This document shows positions 1 to 8,311 of a DNA stretch of 64,000 nt, one piece after another. Made by a program: the position numbers and the translations under genes. The stretch is from positions 1 to 64,000 of the forward strand of contig NZ_JALBYU010000008.1 of assembly GCF_029963765.1 (NCBI RefSeq). Reading direction: 5' to 3'. The notes beneath the pieces were generated by a model. The model made no database searches, was not told the DNA's origin, and saw nothing but the letters and a program-made list of their open reading frames with translations. Position 1 is the stretch's first letter. Each line of letters opens with the position of its first letter. The DNA comes from Pseudomonas sp. UYIF39. GTDB lineage: Bacteria; Pseudomonadota; Gammaproteobacteria; Pseudomonadales; Pseudomonadaceae.

Positions 1-21
1 CCAACGCCTGACACAAATAAA

Positions 22-50
22 TGTGGGAGCGAGCTTGCTCGCGATAGCGG
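22..50. repeat. REP element, single arm
   Basis: The core tgtgggagcgagcttgctcg followed by cgatagcgg matches the REP core repeated at 23953, 26485, 34012 and 41821 in this window. Only one arm is present here. Such elements are non-coding and scattered between genes in fluorescent pseudomonads. Confidence 0.85.
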
Positions 51-75
51 ACTTAAGGTCGCGGTAATTCTCAAG

Positions 76-96
76 GCGTTCGCGTTTCGCGAACGC
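76..96. other. Perfect 9-bp hairpin upstream of the CoA-transferase gene
   Basis: GCGTTCGCG and CGCGAACGC form a perfect inverted repeat around a 3-nt TTT loop. No T-tract follows, so it is not a classic terminator. It lies about 85 bp before the first gene and could be a leader structure or part of a repeat family. Function unknown. Confidence 0.5.
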
Positions 97-181
97 TCGT
101 TGCCAACTGAAGGTTGGATTTCAGGCCCCGTGGTCCTCTAGCCTTGGCACATATTCCAAGAACAACATGAGGTACCCCGCG

Positions 182-1375
182 ATGACTGCCCCCTTGAGTG
201 CAATCAAAGTGATCGAGATCGGCACGCTGATCGCCGCGCCGTTCGCCGCGCGCATGCTTGCCGAGTTCGGCGCTGAAGTGATCAAGATCGAAGCCATGGG
301 TCAGGGCGACCCGCTGCGCAAATGGCGCAAGCTGCACGAAGGCACGTCGCTGTGGTGGTACCTGCAATCGCGAAACAAGAAGTCCCTGGCGCTGAATCTC
401 AAATCCCCCGAAGGCATTGAGCTGGTCAAGCAACTGGCGACCAGTGCCGACGTCCTGATCGAAAACCTGCGCCCCGGCGCCCTGGAGAAACTCGGTCTGG
501 GCTGGGACGTGTTACACGCCCTCAACCCTAACCTGACCCTGGTGCGTATTTCCGGTTATGGCCAGACCGGCCCGTACCGTGATCGTCCGGGTTTCGGTGC
601 CATCGGCGAGGCCATGGGCGGGATCCGCTACACCACCGGCACGCCCGGTTCACCTCCGGCCCGGGTGGGCGTCAGCCTCGGCGATTCCCTGGCTTCGCTG
701 CACGCGGTAATCGGTGCCTTGATGTCGCTGCTGCGGGTCAAGACCGGGCAGGGCGGTGGGCAAGTGGTCGATGTGTCCCTGGCCGAAAGTGTGTTCAACG
801 TCATGGAAAGCCTGGTGCCGGAATACGACATGCTCGGCCATGTTCGTGAGCGCAGCGGCGGGGCCTTGCCAGGTATCGCGCCGTCCAACACCTATCTGAC
901 GGCCGATGGCGCCTACGTGGTGATCGCCGGCAACAGCGACCCGATCTACAAGCGCTTGATGGACGTGATCGGTCGCCGTGATCTGGCCGAGGCTCCGGAG
1001 TTCGCCCATAACGACGGGCGTGCCGCCAAGAGCAACGTGCTCGATGCGGCGATCACTCACTGGACCAGCAGCCTGCCCATTGATGAGGTGCTGTCTGCTC
1101 TCGAAGCCGCCGAAGTCCCAGCCGGGCGCATCTATTCAGTCGCCGACATCGTCGCCGATCCGCACTATCAGGCGCGGGACATGCTGCTCAACGCCGACCT
1201 GCCCGGCGGTGCCACGGTGAAGATGCCCGGCATTGTGCCGAAAATGTCCGAGACGCCCGGTGGCGTGAACTGGTCCGGACCTGCGTTGGGCCAGCACACC
1301 GACGGCATCCTCGCGGGACTGGGCCTGACAGGATCGGACATCGAACGGCTGAAAGCTCAAGGGGTGGTGCAATGA
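182..1375 (+). CDS. CaiB/BaiF-family CoA-transferase
   Basis: A family III CoA-transferase of 397 aa, which moves CoA between carboxylic acids through an enzyme-bound aspartyl anhydride. The N-terminus (VIEIGTLIAAPFAARMLAEF, then GAEVIKIE) and the motif ENLRPGALEKLGLGW are family hallmarks, and the length fits. An ATG at 167 is in frame, but the ATG at 182 has a GAGG ribosome site just upstream and begins at the conserved N-terminus, so I chose it. The stop overlaps the next start (ATGA), so it is coupled to an HMG-CoA-lyase-like gene, followed by an MFS importer. The likely role is activating an imported branched hydroxy- or dicarboxylic acid before cleavage. The substrate cannot be read from sequence. 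Confidence 0.9.
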   Translation: MTAPLSAIKVIEIGTLIAAPFAARMLAEFGAEVIKIEAMGQGDPLRKWRKLHEGTSLWWYLQSRNKKSLALNLKSPEGIELVKQLATSADVLIENLRPGALEKLGLGWDVLHALNPNLTLVRISGYGQTGPYRDRPGFGAIGEAMGGIRYTTGTPGSPPARVGVSLGDSLASLHAVIGALMSLLRVKTGQGGGQVVDVSLAESVFNVMESLVPEYDMLGHVRERSGGALPGIAPSNTYLTADGAYVVIAGNSDPIYKRLMDVIGRRDLAEAPEFAHNDGRAAKSNVLDAAITHWTSSLPIDEVLSALEAAEVPAGRIYSVADIVADPHYQARDMLLNADLPGGATVKMPGIVPKMSETPGGVNWSGPALGQHTDGILAGLGLTGSDIERLKAQGVVQ

Positions 1376-2313
1376 TCACCGATTTTTCCGAGACTCTGAT
1401 TGTTCAGGAAGTCTCCCCCCGCGACGGCTTGCAGATCGAGCCGACCTGGGTCGAAACCGCCGACAAGATTGCCTTGATCGATCAGCTGTCGCTGGCCGGT
1501 TTCAGTCGCATCGAAGCAGGCTCGTTCGTTTCCCCCAAGGCGATTCCGGCGCTGCGCGATGGTGAGCTGGTGTTCAAGGGCATCACCCGGCAACCGGGGG
1601 TGATTTACGTCGCGTTGATCCCCAACCTGAAAGGCGCGCAACGGGCGCTGGCGACGGGGGCCGACGAGATGAATCTGGTGATGTCCGCCAGTCAGACCCA
1701 CAACCTGGCCAACATGCGCATGCGTTGCGAAGCCTCATTGGCCGCGTTTGGCGAGATCGTGCAATTCGTTCACGGGACGAAGGTGCGACTCAACGCCAGC
1801 ATCGCCACCACCTTCGGCTGCCCGTTTGAGGGCAAGATCGATGAAGATCGCGTGCTGCAAATCGTCGAGGCTTATCAGGAACTCGGGATTCAGGGCATTA
1901 CCCTGGCCGACACCACCGGCATGGCCAATCCGCGGCAGGTTGATCGTCTGGTGCGGCGGGTCTTGCAGCGCGTTTCACCCACTGACTTGACCCTGCATTT
2001 CCACAACACCCGCGGGCTCGGTCTGTGCAACGTACTGGCCGCCTATGAGGCCGGTGCCCGACGCTTCGACGCGGCATTGGGCGGGCTCGGCGGTTGCCCG
2101 TTCGCGCCAGGGGCCTCGGGAAATATTTGCACCGAAGACCTGGTCAACCTGTGCGATGAGATCGGCATTCACACCGGCATCGATCTGCCGCTGTTGCTGC
2201 AATTGTCGCGAGGGTTACCCGCACTGCTGGGCCACGAAGTACCCGGGCAACTGGCCAAGGCCGGACGCAATTGCGATCTGCATCCGTCCCCGCAATCCAT
2301 CACAACCTTGTAA
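1372..2313 (+). CDS. Hydroxymethylglutaryl-CoA lyase family protein
   Basis: A 313-aa TIM-barrel acyl-CoA lyase of the HMGL-like family. The classic enzyme cleaves HMG-CoA to acetoacetate and acetyl-CoA. Seen: the N-terminal VQEVSPRDGLQIEP catalytic segment, the metal-binding HFHNTRGLG motif near residue 208, and the G-G-L-G-G-C-P-F-A-P-G-A-S-G-N loop near residue 240 that carries the active-site Cys. It overlaps the CoA-transferase gene by 4 nt and precedes a transporter. The leucine-catabolism lyase usually sits with liuABCD, which are absent here. A separate role on a related CoA ester (citramalyl- or HMG-like) is therefore plausible but inferred. Confidence 0.88.
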   Translation: MITDFSETLIVQEVSPRDGLQIEPTWVETADKIALIDQLSLAGFSRIEAGSFVSPKAIPALRDGELVFKGITRQPGVIYVALIPNLKGAQRALATGADEMNLVMSASQTHNLANMRMRCEASLAAFGEIVQFVHGTKVRLNASIATTFGCPFEGKIDEDRVLQIVEAYQELGIQGITLADTTGMANPRQVDRLVRRVLQRVSPTDLTLHFHNTRGLGLCNVLAAYEAGARRFDAALGGLGGCPFAPGASGNICTEDLVNLCDEIGIHTGIDLPLLLQLSRGLPALLGHEVPGQLAKAGRNCDLHPSPQSITTL

Positions 2314-2373
2314 TCCCACACCAGACAACAAAAACAATCGGACACCCACGGGCAGTCCGCCTGGAGAACCATC

Positions 2374-3705
2374 ATGAGCCTTAATGTACTGGAGGCGGGC
2401 GCGAGCCCGTCCGTTAGCCACGACGAAGAAAAAGCCCTGGTCAGCAAAGTCGCCTGGCGCCTGATGCCGTTGATCATTGTCTGCTACCTGTTCGCGTTTT
2501 TCGATCGCATCAACATCAGCTTTGCCAAGTTCCAGCTACAGACCGACCTGAGCCTGAGCGATACCGCTTACGGCCTCGGCGCCGGGCTGTTTGTGGTCGG
2601 TTACGTGATCTTTGAAGTGCCGAGCAACATGATGCTGTACAAGGTCGGCGCCCGGCGCTGGATCGCCCGGATCATGATGTCCTGGGGGCTGGCCACCGCC
2701 GCCATGGTCTTCGTCAACAGCGAATGGCAGTTCTACGCGCTGCGCTTTGTAATTGGCGCGATGGAAGCAGGTTTCGCCCCAGGCGTGCTGTATTACCTGA
2801 CGCTGTGGTTCCCGCAGCACTATCGCGGGCGCATCACGTCGATGTTGTTTCTGTCGTCGGCGTTTGCCGGTCTGGTCGGCGCACCGTTCTCCGGGCTGGT
2901 GCTTCAACACCTCGACGGCTTCCTCGATATGCGCGGCTGGCACTGGCTGTTTCTGCTGGGCGGCGTGCCTTGCATCGGCCTTGGCTTGCTGGTGCTGACG
3001 TTGCTCAAGGACCGCATAGAGGACGCCCATTGGCTGACACCGTCAGAGAAAACGCTGCTGGCCAGCCGTATCGCTCACCATGAACCGCACAAGAGTGGCG
3101 GCTCGTTGCTCGCCGCACTGCGGATTCCGGGTTTCCTGACGCTCGGGCTGATCTACTTCCTGATTCAGGTGGCGTCCTACGGCTTGAACTTCTGGGCCCC
3201 GCAACTGATTCGCAGCGCCGGCACCGAGAGCCCGGTGATGATTGGTTTGCTGACCGCCATCCCTTACATCTGCGGCGCCATCAGCATGGTGGTGATCGGG
3301 CGGTTGTCCGACTCGACCGGTGAGCGGCGCAAGTTTGTCGCAGGATTGGTGGCGGTGGGCGCGGTGGGGTTCTTCTGTGCGGGGATCTTCGCTAACCACA
3401 CGACCTTCCTGATTGTCGCGCTGGGCTTGCTTGGTGCCGGGATCATCGCGTCCATCCCGAGCTTCTGGACCCTGCCGCCGAAACTGCTGGCCGGTGCTGG
3501 CGCAGGGGCTGCTGGCGGGATCGCGGTGATCAACACCCTCGGCCAGTTCGGCGGCATTGTCAGCCCGGTGATGGTAGGGCGGATCAAAGACCTGACCGGC
3601 AGTACCACGCCGGCGCTGTATGTCATCGGCGTCTGTGCGCTGATCGCCGTGGCGCTGCTGATGTGGGGGTTGCCGCAGAAGCTGCGCACGCTCGACAAGT
3701 TTTAA
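2374..3705 (+). CDS. MFS transporter, anion:cation symporter type
   Basis: A 443-aa inner-membrane major facilitator of the phthalate/glucarate-permease type. Seen: a first helix (LIIVCYLFAFFDRINISFAK) with the family D-R-x-N-I-S-F-A-K motif, a second helix ending in VIFEVPSNMML, and about 12 hydrophobic segments with a central loop near residue 215. It lies 60 bp after the lyase gene, same strand, and is the probable importer of the acid that the two upstream enzymes process. The downstream gap is filled by a BIME-like palindrome that may also end transcription. Confidence 0.9.
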   Translation: MSLNVLEAGASPSVSHDEEKALVSKVAWRLMPLIIVCYLFAFFDRINISFAKFQLQTDLSLSDTAYGLGAGLFVVGYVIFEVPSNMMLYKVGARRWIARIMMSWGLATAAMVFVNSEWQFYALRFVIGAMEAGFAPGVLYYLTLWFPQHYRGRITSMLFLSSAFAGLVGAPFSGLVLQHLDGFLDMRGWHWLFLLGGVPCIGLGLLVLTLLKDRIEDAHWLTPSEKTLLASRIAHHEPHKSGGSLLAALRIPGFLTLGLIYFLIQVASYGLNFWAPQLIRSAGTESPVMIGLLTAIPYICGAISMVVIGRLSDSTGERRKFVAGLVAVGAVGFFCAGIFANHTTFLIVALGLLGAGIIASIPSFWTLPPKLLAGAGAGAAGGIAVINTLGQFGGIVSPVMVGRIKDLTGSTTPALYVIGVCALIAVALLMWGLPQKLRTLDKF

Positions 3706-3779
3706 AAGGTCGCAGCCTTCGGCAGCTCCTACCTGGGACCACGCATCCCTATAGGTGCTGCCGGAGGCTGCGATCTTTT
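3706..3779. repeat. BIME-like inverted repeat, aggtcgcagccttcggcagc type
   Basis: The arms aggtcgcagcc and ggctgcgatctttt face each other around a 50-bp middle, directly after the MFS stop and before the convergent DMT gene. A related half-copy lies at 38172. This is a different REP family from the gggagcgagcttgctcgc type. The flanking A and T runs make it a possible bidirectional terminator. Confidence 0.7.
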
Positions 3780-3784
3780 GATTT

Positions 3785-4273
3785 TCAAGAGGCTGCAATC
3801 ACCGCTTTGGCCGGTGTAGCGCTGAACTGAATCAACACCACTCCCGCTACTAGCAATAAAGCGCCAACCCCCCGCGACACGGTCATCTGCCGCTCGACCA
3901 ATCCAAACATTGCGAAGTGATCCAGCGCCAGCGACGCAACCACTTGCCCGGCCAGCGCCAACGCCATAAACCCCGACGCCCCGAGCTTGGGCAGCAGCAT
4001 CAGCGCCAACGAAATAAAGCACACCCCAAACGCGCCACCGGCCCACATCCACTGTGGCGCTTTGCTGATGAACGCCAGCGACGGCAACGGCAAACGCAGC
4101 GCCAACATAACCGGCAACAACACCACAATACTCACCAACAACGACGCGAGGGTCGCCCACAACGGATGACCCAAGCCGCGGCCGAGGTTGGCGTTGATTG
4201 CGCTTTGAAAAGGCACCACCGCCCCGGCTATCACGGCCAGCAGCAACAGCCCGGCCCAATGCAACGTACTCAT
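3785..4273 (-). CDS. DMT-superfamily transporter, YdcZ/DUF606 type
   Basis: A 162-aa membrane protein with five hydrophobic segments. The start HWAGLLLLAVIAGAVVPFQS followed by INANLGRGLGHPLWATL is typical of the DUF606 (YdcZ) branch of the drug/metabolite transporters, which are half-size and act as dimers. The substrate is unknown. It is transcribed away from the LysR gene at 4351 across a 77-bp gap, so that regulator may control it. Confidence 0.85.
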   Translation of the reverse strand: MSTLHWAGLLLLAVIAGAVVPFQSAINANLGRGLGHPLWATLASLLVSIVVLLPVMLALRLPLPSLAFISKAPQWMWAGGAFGVCFISLALMLLPKLGASGFMALALAGQVVASLALDHFAMFGLVERQMTVSRGVGALLLVAGVVLIQFSATPAKAVIAAS

Positions 4274-4350
4274 GACGATTCTCCAACAGGTTTTGCTGGA
4301 CTCTAAAGTATTCGTCGCGCAGATTTAAATTCCAAATAGCTATCCAGAAC

Positions 4351-5262
4351 ATGCATCAGATGAATGATCTTCGGCGCGTCGACCTCAATTTGCTGGTGAT
4401 CCTCGACGCCTTGCTCAGCGAGCAACACGTGACCCGTGCCGCCGAGCGCCTGCACCTGAGTCAGCCGGCCGTCAGTCATGCCTTGGCGCGATTGCGTGAT
4501 CTGCTTGGCGATCCTTTGCTGGTGCGAGCGGGCGCCAGCCTCGTGCCAACCCCGAGAGCCTTGGAGTTGATGGCTCCGTTGGCCGAAGCCCTGGCTCAAG
4601 TGCAATCGCTGCTGGCACCGAATACCTTCGATCCGGCCACCGCCAAGCGCACGTTTCGAATGGCGATGTCCGACTATGGCGCTGCAATCGTCCTGCCGGG
4701 GTTGATACGGACCTTGCGCCGGGAAGCGCCGGGCATCGATCTGCAAATCAGCCATGCCAGCCGCGAAGGCATGCTCGAGGGGGTGCTCAACGGCGACATC
4801 GACGTGGCGGCAGGCGTCTTTCCAGAATTGCCGAACGAGTTGCGCAGCACTCCGCTGTTCGAAGAGCACTACGCCTGTCTGATCGACCGCAACAGCCTGC
4901 CCGCCGATGGCGTGCTCGACTTGCCAACCTACCTCGCCCGACCCCACGTCCTGCTGGAAATGCGCGGCAGCGGCACCCCGGAAATCGAACGAGCCCTGAC
5001 AGCCCTGCGTGAACGCCGTCGCGTGGCGATCAGCCTGCCGCACTGGAGCGTTGCTCCGGAACTCATCAGCGGCACCGACCTGATCCTCACCGTCGCTTCC
5101 CGAGGGTTGCTCAATATCGATGAGCAGTCGTTGATCGTGGTTCCGCCGCCGTTTCATATTCCGTCGTTTACGTTTGTGTTGGTTTGGCACAAGCGGCGGG
5201 GTGGGGATCAGGCGTTGAACTGGTTGAATGGGCGGATTGAGGAGGGGATTAGGCACGGATGA
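4351..5262 (+). CDS. LysR-family transcriptional regulator
   Basis: A 303-aa LTTR. The N-terminal winged helix-turn-helix reads VDLNLLVILDALLSEQHVTR then AAERLHLSQPAVSHALARLR at residues 8-50, followed by a substrate-binding domain of the NodD/PnbR-like type (TFRMAMSDYGAAIVLPGL). An alternative start at 4360 (MNDLRR) is equally plausible. It is divergent from the DMT exporter, the usual arrangement for an LTTR and its target. The inducer is unknown. Confidence 0.92.
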   Translation: MHQMNDLRRVDLNLLVILDALLSEQHVTRAAERLHLSQPAVSHALARLRDLLGDPLLVRAGASLVPTPRALELMAPLAEALAQVQSLLAPNTFDPATAKRTFRMAMSDYGAAIVLPGLIRTLRREAPGIDLQISHASREGMLEGVLNGDIDVAAGVFPELPNELRSTPLFEEHYACLIDRNSLPADGVLDLPTYLARPHVLLEMRGSGTPEIERALTALRERRRVAISLPHWSVAPELISGTDLILTVASRGLLNIDEQSLIVVPPPFHIPSFTFVLVWHKRRGGDQALNWLNGRIEEGIRHG

Positions 5263-5293
5263 CGTTCTATCCAGTGCCCTGATTTTGTAGTGT

Positions 5294-5578
5294 TTACCAA
5301 CTGGTAGGCGGAAGACGTCTGGTATGGAAGACCCTTAGTACCTGCAGGCGTCCTTGGCGAACTCGATAGGGAATTAGATAAGGTCGGTCTGGCAAGACCC
5401 ATTCTCGAGTGCCGGGCAGGCGGCCTTCACGGCCGGTTGCCGGGAAGCGTGCAAGGTGATCGACGCTGGCAAGGATGGCTTGGACGAAGTCCGCTGCGGC
5501 TTTCGGATTCTCAATTGCTATATAAGTGGCTTCGTCATCGAGATTTTTTAATGCGGTACGCAGCCACTCAACCCGCAT
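5294..5578 (-). CDS. RelE/ParE-family toxin
   Basis: A toxin of about 94 aa starting MRVEWLRTALKNLDDEATYI, with the ParE/RelE fold signature (ENPKAAADFVQAI, FPATGREGRLPGTREW, then the strand YLIPYRVRQGRLQVLRVFHTRR). The conserved R-x-L-x-V-L-R-V-x-H-x-x-R end is intact, so it is probably active. The start I chose overlaps the antitoxin stop by 11 nt, which implies translational coupling. A longer in-frame start at 5605 adds residues with no family match. It could be a gyrase poison (ParE) or a ribosome-dependent RNase (RelE); ParE is more likely with a ribbon-helix-helix partner. Confidence 0.88.
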   Translation of the reverse strand: MRVEWLRTALKNLDDEATYIAIENPKAAADFVQAILASVDHLARFPATGREGRLPGTREWVLPDRPYLIPYRVRQGRLQVLRVFHTRRLPPTSW

Positions 5579-5807
5579 TGGCTGTCCACTTGTCAGCGAT
5601 TGCATTCACTTCTTCCGGCGTTGCGAAGTCACCAGCATCGGCTTCTTTCAGTGCTTTCTGAATTTCCTCGATTTGCCAGGCTTCCCTCGCGAGATATTCA
5701 CGCAGAGCATCCACCGCGAGAAATGATTTGCTGCGGCCAGTGGCCTTGGAAAGATTGGCGAGGGTATCGGCGATTTCGTCTGGCAGACGTAAAGACATGA
5801 CGGACAT
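5568..5807 (-). CDS. Ribbon-helix-helix antitoxin (CopG/ParD-like)
   Basis: A 79-aa protein, MSVMSLRLPDEIADTLANLS and onward. The RHH strand (S-L-R-L-P-D-E) and helices (A-D-T-L-A-N-L-S-K-A-T-G-R-S-K-S-F-L) are at residues 4-38. The C-terminal half is acidic and probably wraps the toxin. It should bind the palindrome at 5819-5847, 12 bp upstream of its start, and repress the operon. The longer upstream reading frame lacks a plausible ribosome site and crosses this operator, so the short start is preferred. Confidence 0.88.
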   Translation of the reverse strand: MSVMSLRLPDEIADTLANLSKATGRSKSFLAVDALREYLAREAWQIEEIQKALKEADAGDFATPEEVNAIADKWTANAG

Positions 5808-5818
5808 GACGGTCTCGA

Positions 5819-5847
5819 TGTAGTGGTTTGTAATACAACATACTACA
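5819..5847. promoter_or_regulatory. Concentric palindromic operator of the toxin-antitoxin operon
   Basis: TGTAGT (5819-5824) and ACTACA (5842-5847) are inverted around the same centre (5833) as an inner perfect palindrome TTGTAATACAA (5828-5838). Only the 3-bp spacers between the arms break symmetry. Its place just ahead of an RHH antitoxin start fits an autoregulatory operator. Confidence 0.7.
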
Positions 5848-5973
5848 GCGTCATGCAGGGGGTTAGACCACCCCCGTTCGTCTGCCGTAACAAATGATTG
5901 AACAGACCTGCCGAGCCGGGGATAGTGCGCGGCTGAAATTGTCTGGGTTTTTGAGGTAAACAAGGAGCAGGGC

Positions 5974-6708
5974 ATGACATTGAAGTCTGGGTTGATGGGG
6001 AGTTTGGCTGCGTGCAGCTTGATAATGACGGCCCAAGTGTTCGCCGAATGTGCGCCACCACCGTTGAGTGACGAATTCGGTTTTTCCGTTTGCAAAGATT
6101 GGCCCGCTTATCCCGGCCTTACTCTGACTGCCACTTCGCAGCACGAAGCGAATCCCTCTTTCGACAGTTCGGGTAGTGACGGGATCTATGACCTCAGTCT
6201 TGCGGTAGTGTCGGGCAGTGAATCGAGACCACTGGCATCCTTCCATCAGGCATCTGCCTTCGTGTCTGATGCATTTGGTATTGAAGACCTGCAACTGGAT
6301 ACCGCCCGCTACACACTCACTCCAGAACTGCGAGCCTTTGGCGTACGGATCAGATTCAGCGGTTCTTCTCGCGCCAATCCCATGGCTGAAACCTGGCTGT
6401 CGCTCTATGTAAAAGAAGGCAATCAGTTGCGTCCAGTCCTGGACAGGCTCATCACGGAGGCGGAGAGCGGCGAATGGGATACCAATTGTGCTGGTGAGCG
6501 CTACAACACCGTTCGAACCGTCGAGATCGGCAAAACCAGCTCACATGGATTTGCGGATCTGATCGTCAAATCGGTGGCCACCAGTATCATGGGCAAAGGC
6601 GAGGGGGAGGCTTGTGAATCCAGATCAATCACCGCCAAACCCGTGCTGACGACACTCCGATACAACGGCAAAGCCTATGTCCTTCCACAAGGTTTCAAGG
6701 GCGTTTAA
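5974..6708 (+). CDS. Secreted protein of unknown function, first of a tandem pair
   Basis: A 244-aa protein with a signal peptide (GLMGSLAACSLIMTAQVFAE, cleavage near residue 25). I do not recognise the family. It aligns along its length with the next gene: Cys then E/D-rich start, S/T-x-C-K-x-W-P-A-Y near residue 38, D-T-A-R-Y near 110, a central L-x-L-Y-x-K-(E/D)-G, E-W-D-x-N-C-A-G-E near 170, H/N-G-F-A-D-L-I-V near 190, C-(E/D) near 215, and a final L-R-Y-(N/D)-G-K-x-Y-V-x-P. Four cysteines occupy the same places in both, suggesting two disulfides in the periplasm or outside the cell. RBS aaggag precedes the start. Confidence 0.85.
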   Translation: MTLKSGLMGSLAACSLIMTAQVFAECAPPPLSDEFGFSVCKDWPAYPGLTLTATSQHEANPSFDSSGSDGIYDLSLAVVSGSESRPLASFHQASAFVSDAFGIEDLQLDTARYTLTPELRAFGVRIRFSGSSRANPMAETWLSLYVKEGNQLRPVLDRLITEAESGEWDTNCAGERYNTVRTVEIGKTSSHGFADLIVKSVATSIMGKGEGEACESRSITAKPVLTTLRYNGKAYVLPQGFKGV

Positions 6709-6743
6709 GTACTGCGAGCGATTCGAGACGATCAGGGAAGACA

Positions 6744-7475
6744 ATGATTACTACCAAGAAACTGCTGAGTTCAATCGCCGTACTCGGCCTCATCATTGCT
6801 GCCGGCCAGGCTCAAGCGGGTTGCGAAGATGAGGCGCCATTCGGCCAGCGTTCATTCACGCTGTGCAAGGTTTGGCCGGCATATGACGACCTGACGATTG
6901 TTGCCACATCGACGTTTACCCCGGACTTCGTAGATGCAGGTAATGACGGCGGGAATGTCGATCTGGAATTGTCGCTCATCCATTCATCGAATTCGAAGCG
7001 CCTAGCCAACTACCGAAAAAAAGACGCCTATTATTCGGATGCTGTGGCGTATGAAGGGCTGGCCATTGATACAGCAAGGTACAAGCTGAACACTGACGAG
7101 CGTGCGTTTGGCATTCGTTCGAAATTTGCGCATGAGTCTAGTGTCAGTCCCTATTCGAAAACAGAACTGGCACTGTATCTCAAGGATGGCAGTGTTCTAC
7201 GCCCCGTGCTGGAAGGGCTGGTGGTCGATACCAGCAATGGCGAGTGGGACGGCAATTGCGCAGGAGAGGGGGCGCGGACGCAGCGAACGGTCGGTATCGC
7301 TCAGTCGATGCAAAACGGGTTCGCAGACCTCATTGTCAGCTCCACTGTGACGCTGACGAAAAGCTTCAAGGTGGGCGAGCTATGCGATGGCGAATCCAAA
7401 AAATTGAAGACAACCCAAGTCACTCTCCGTTATGACGGTAAGCAATACGTCGTACCAGAAGCACTTAAAGGTTAA
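6744..7475 (+). CDS. Secreted protein of unknown function, second of a tandem pair
   Basis: A 243-aa paralogue of the preceding gene, 35 bp downstream and presumably co-transcribed. Signal peptide: LSSIAVLGLIIAAGQAQAGC, cleavage near residue 25 just before the first conserved Cys. The shared blocks are SFTLCKVWPAYDDLTI, AIDTARYKLNTDERAFGIR, ALYLKDGSVLRPVLEGLV, EWDGNCAGEG, QNGFADLIV and TLRYDGKQYVVPE. The divergence between the copies is high enough for an old duplication with both kept. No enzyme motif or membrane anchor is visible, so no function is proposed. Confidence 0.85.
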   Translation: MITTKKLLSSIAVLGLIIAAGQAQAGCEDEAPFGQRSFTLCKVWPAYDDLTIVATSTFTPDFVDAGNDGGNVDLELSLIHSSNSKRLANYRKKDAYYSDAVAYEGLAIDTARYKLNTDERAFGIRSKFAHESSVSPYSKTELALYLKDGSVLRPVLEGLVVDTSNGEWDGNCAGEGARTQRTVGIAQSMQNGFADLIVSSTVTLTKSFKVGELCDGESKKLKTTQVTLRYDGKQYVVPEALKG

Positions 7476-7586
7476 TCGGTCGGCAGCAGCCCTTGCGCGG
7501 ATGAAGTTCTTCGACGATCAGTAAGTCGATCCCCGGAGACCTGGGATAGACTTGCGTGCATTCACCCCGGCTCAACAGGACTTCCA

Positions 7587-8225
7587 ATGACCCCATCGCT
7601 GCTAATGGCTGTTCTCGCCTCGGGCTTTATCTACGGCATCACGCCGGGGCCGGGTGTGTTGGCGGTGTTCGGCATCGGTGCGGCGCGTGGTCGGAGGGCC
7701 GAGGCAGGGTTTCTCTGCGGGCATTTGCTGGGGGATGTGGTCTGGTGCAGCACCGCGCTGATCGCGATTGTCGGTGCGCGGGAAATCGGCAGTACCGCGT
7801 TCGATGTGCTGGGAGTGTTCAGCGGGCTGTATCTGTTCTGGCTCGGTCTGCGCGCGGTTCGTGCCCGTCGCAGCAGTGTTGAAGTGCCACAGGGCCCGGC
7901 GCGGCAACCGTTCTGGCACGGCATTCTGTTTGGCCTGACCAATCCGAAGGCTTACCCGGTGGCGGTAGCGACTTTTACGGCGCTGCTGTCCAGCCGTGCC
8001 GAGTTGCTTCACTGGTCGATGCTGCCGTGGCTGATTGTCCTGAGCTTCGTTGGCGGTCTCATGGCCTACGCTATCCTCATTGGCATTGTCGGTGCGCGGC
8101 AGGTGCGCATGTTGTACCAGCGCCATGAGCTGTTGATCACCCGGCTGTGTGGGGTGATGTTTATCGGTTTCGCCATCAACGCCCTGGCGCATGCATTGCC
8201 GGGGTTGGTGACGAACAAGGCTTGA
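7587..8225 (+). CDS. LysE-family amino-acid exporter
   Basis: A 212-aa inner-membrane protein with about six hydrophobic segments. The N-terminal YGITPGPGVLAVFGIGAARG carries the conserved T-P-G-P motif of the LysE/RhtB family, followed by GFLCGHLLGDVVWCSTALIA and, in the middle, GILFGLTNPKAYPVAVATF, another family hallmark. It would export an amino acid or related metabolite by proton antiport; the substrate is not predictable. It stands alone, with no LysR neighbour. Confidence 0.9.
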   Translation: MTPSLLMAVLASGFIYGITPGPGVLAVFGIGAARGRRAEAGFLCGHLLGDVVWCSTALIAIVGAREIGSTAFDVLGVFSGLYLFWLGLRAVRARRSSVEVPQGPARQPFWHGILFGLTNPKAYPVAVATFTALLSSRAELLHWSMLPWLIVLSFVGGLMAYAILIGIVGARQVRMLYQRHELLITRLCGVMFIGFAINALAHALPGLVTNKA

Positions 8226-8311
8226 GACTGATCGCAGGGAGGCGTCAGTTGCACTGATGGGGTCAGGGAGAGTTCTTTATTGCTGCATTGTCCGGACACG
8301 CTCACCGCACT

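Noticed and set aside
5808..6095. N-terminal extension of the antitoxin frame
   Set aside because: It would cross the operator palindrome and the signal-peptide start of the divergent secreted gene; the RHH domain begins at the short start.
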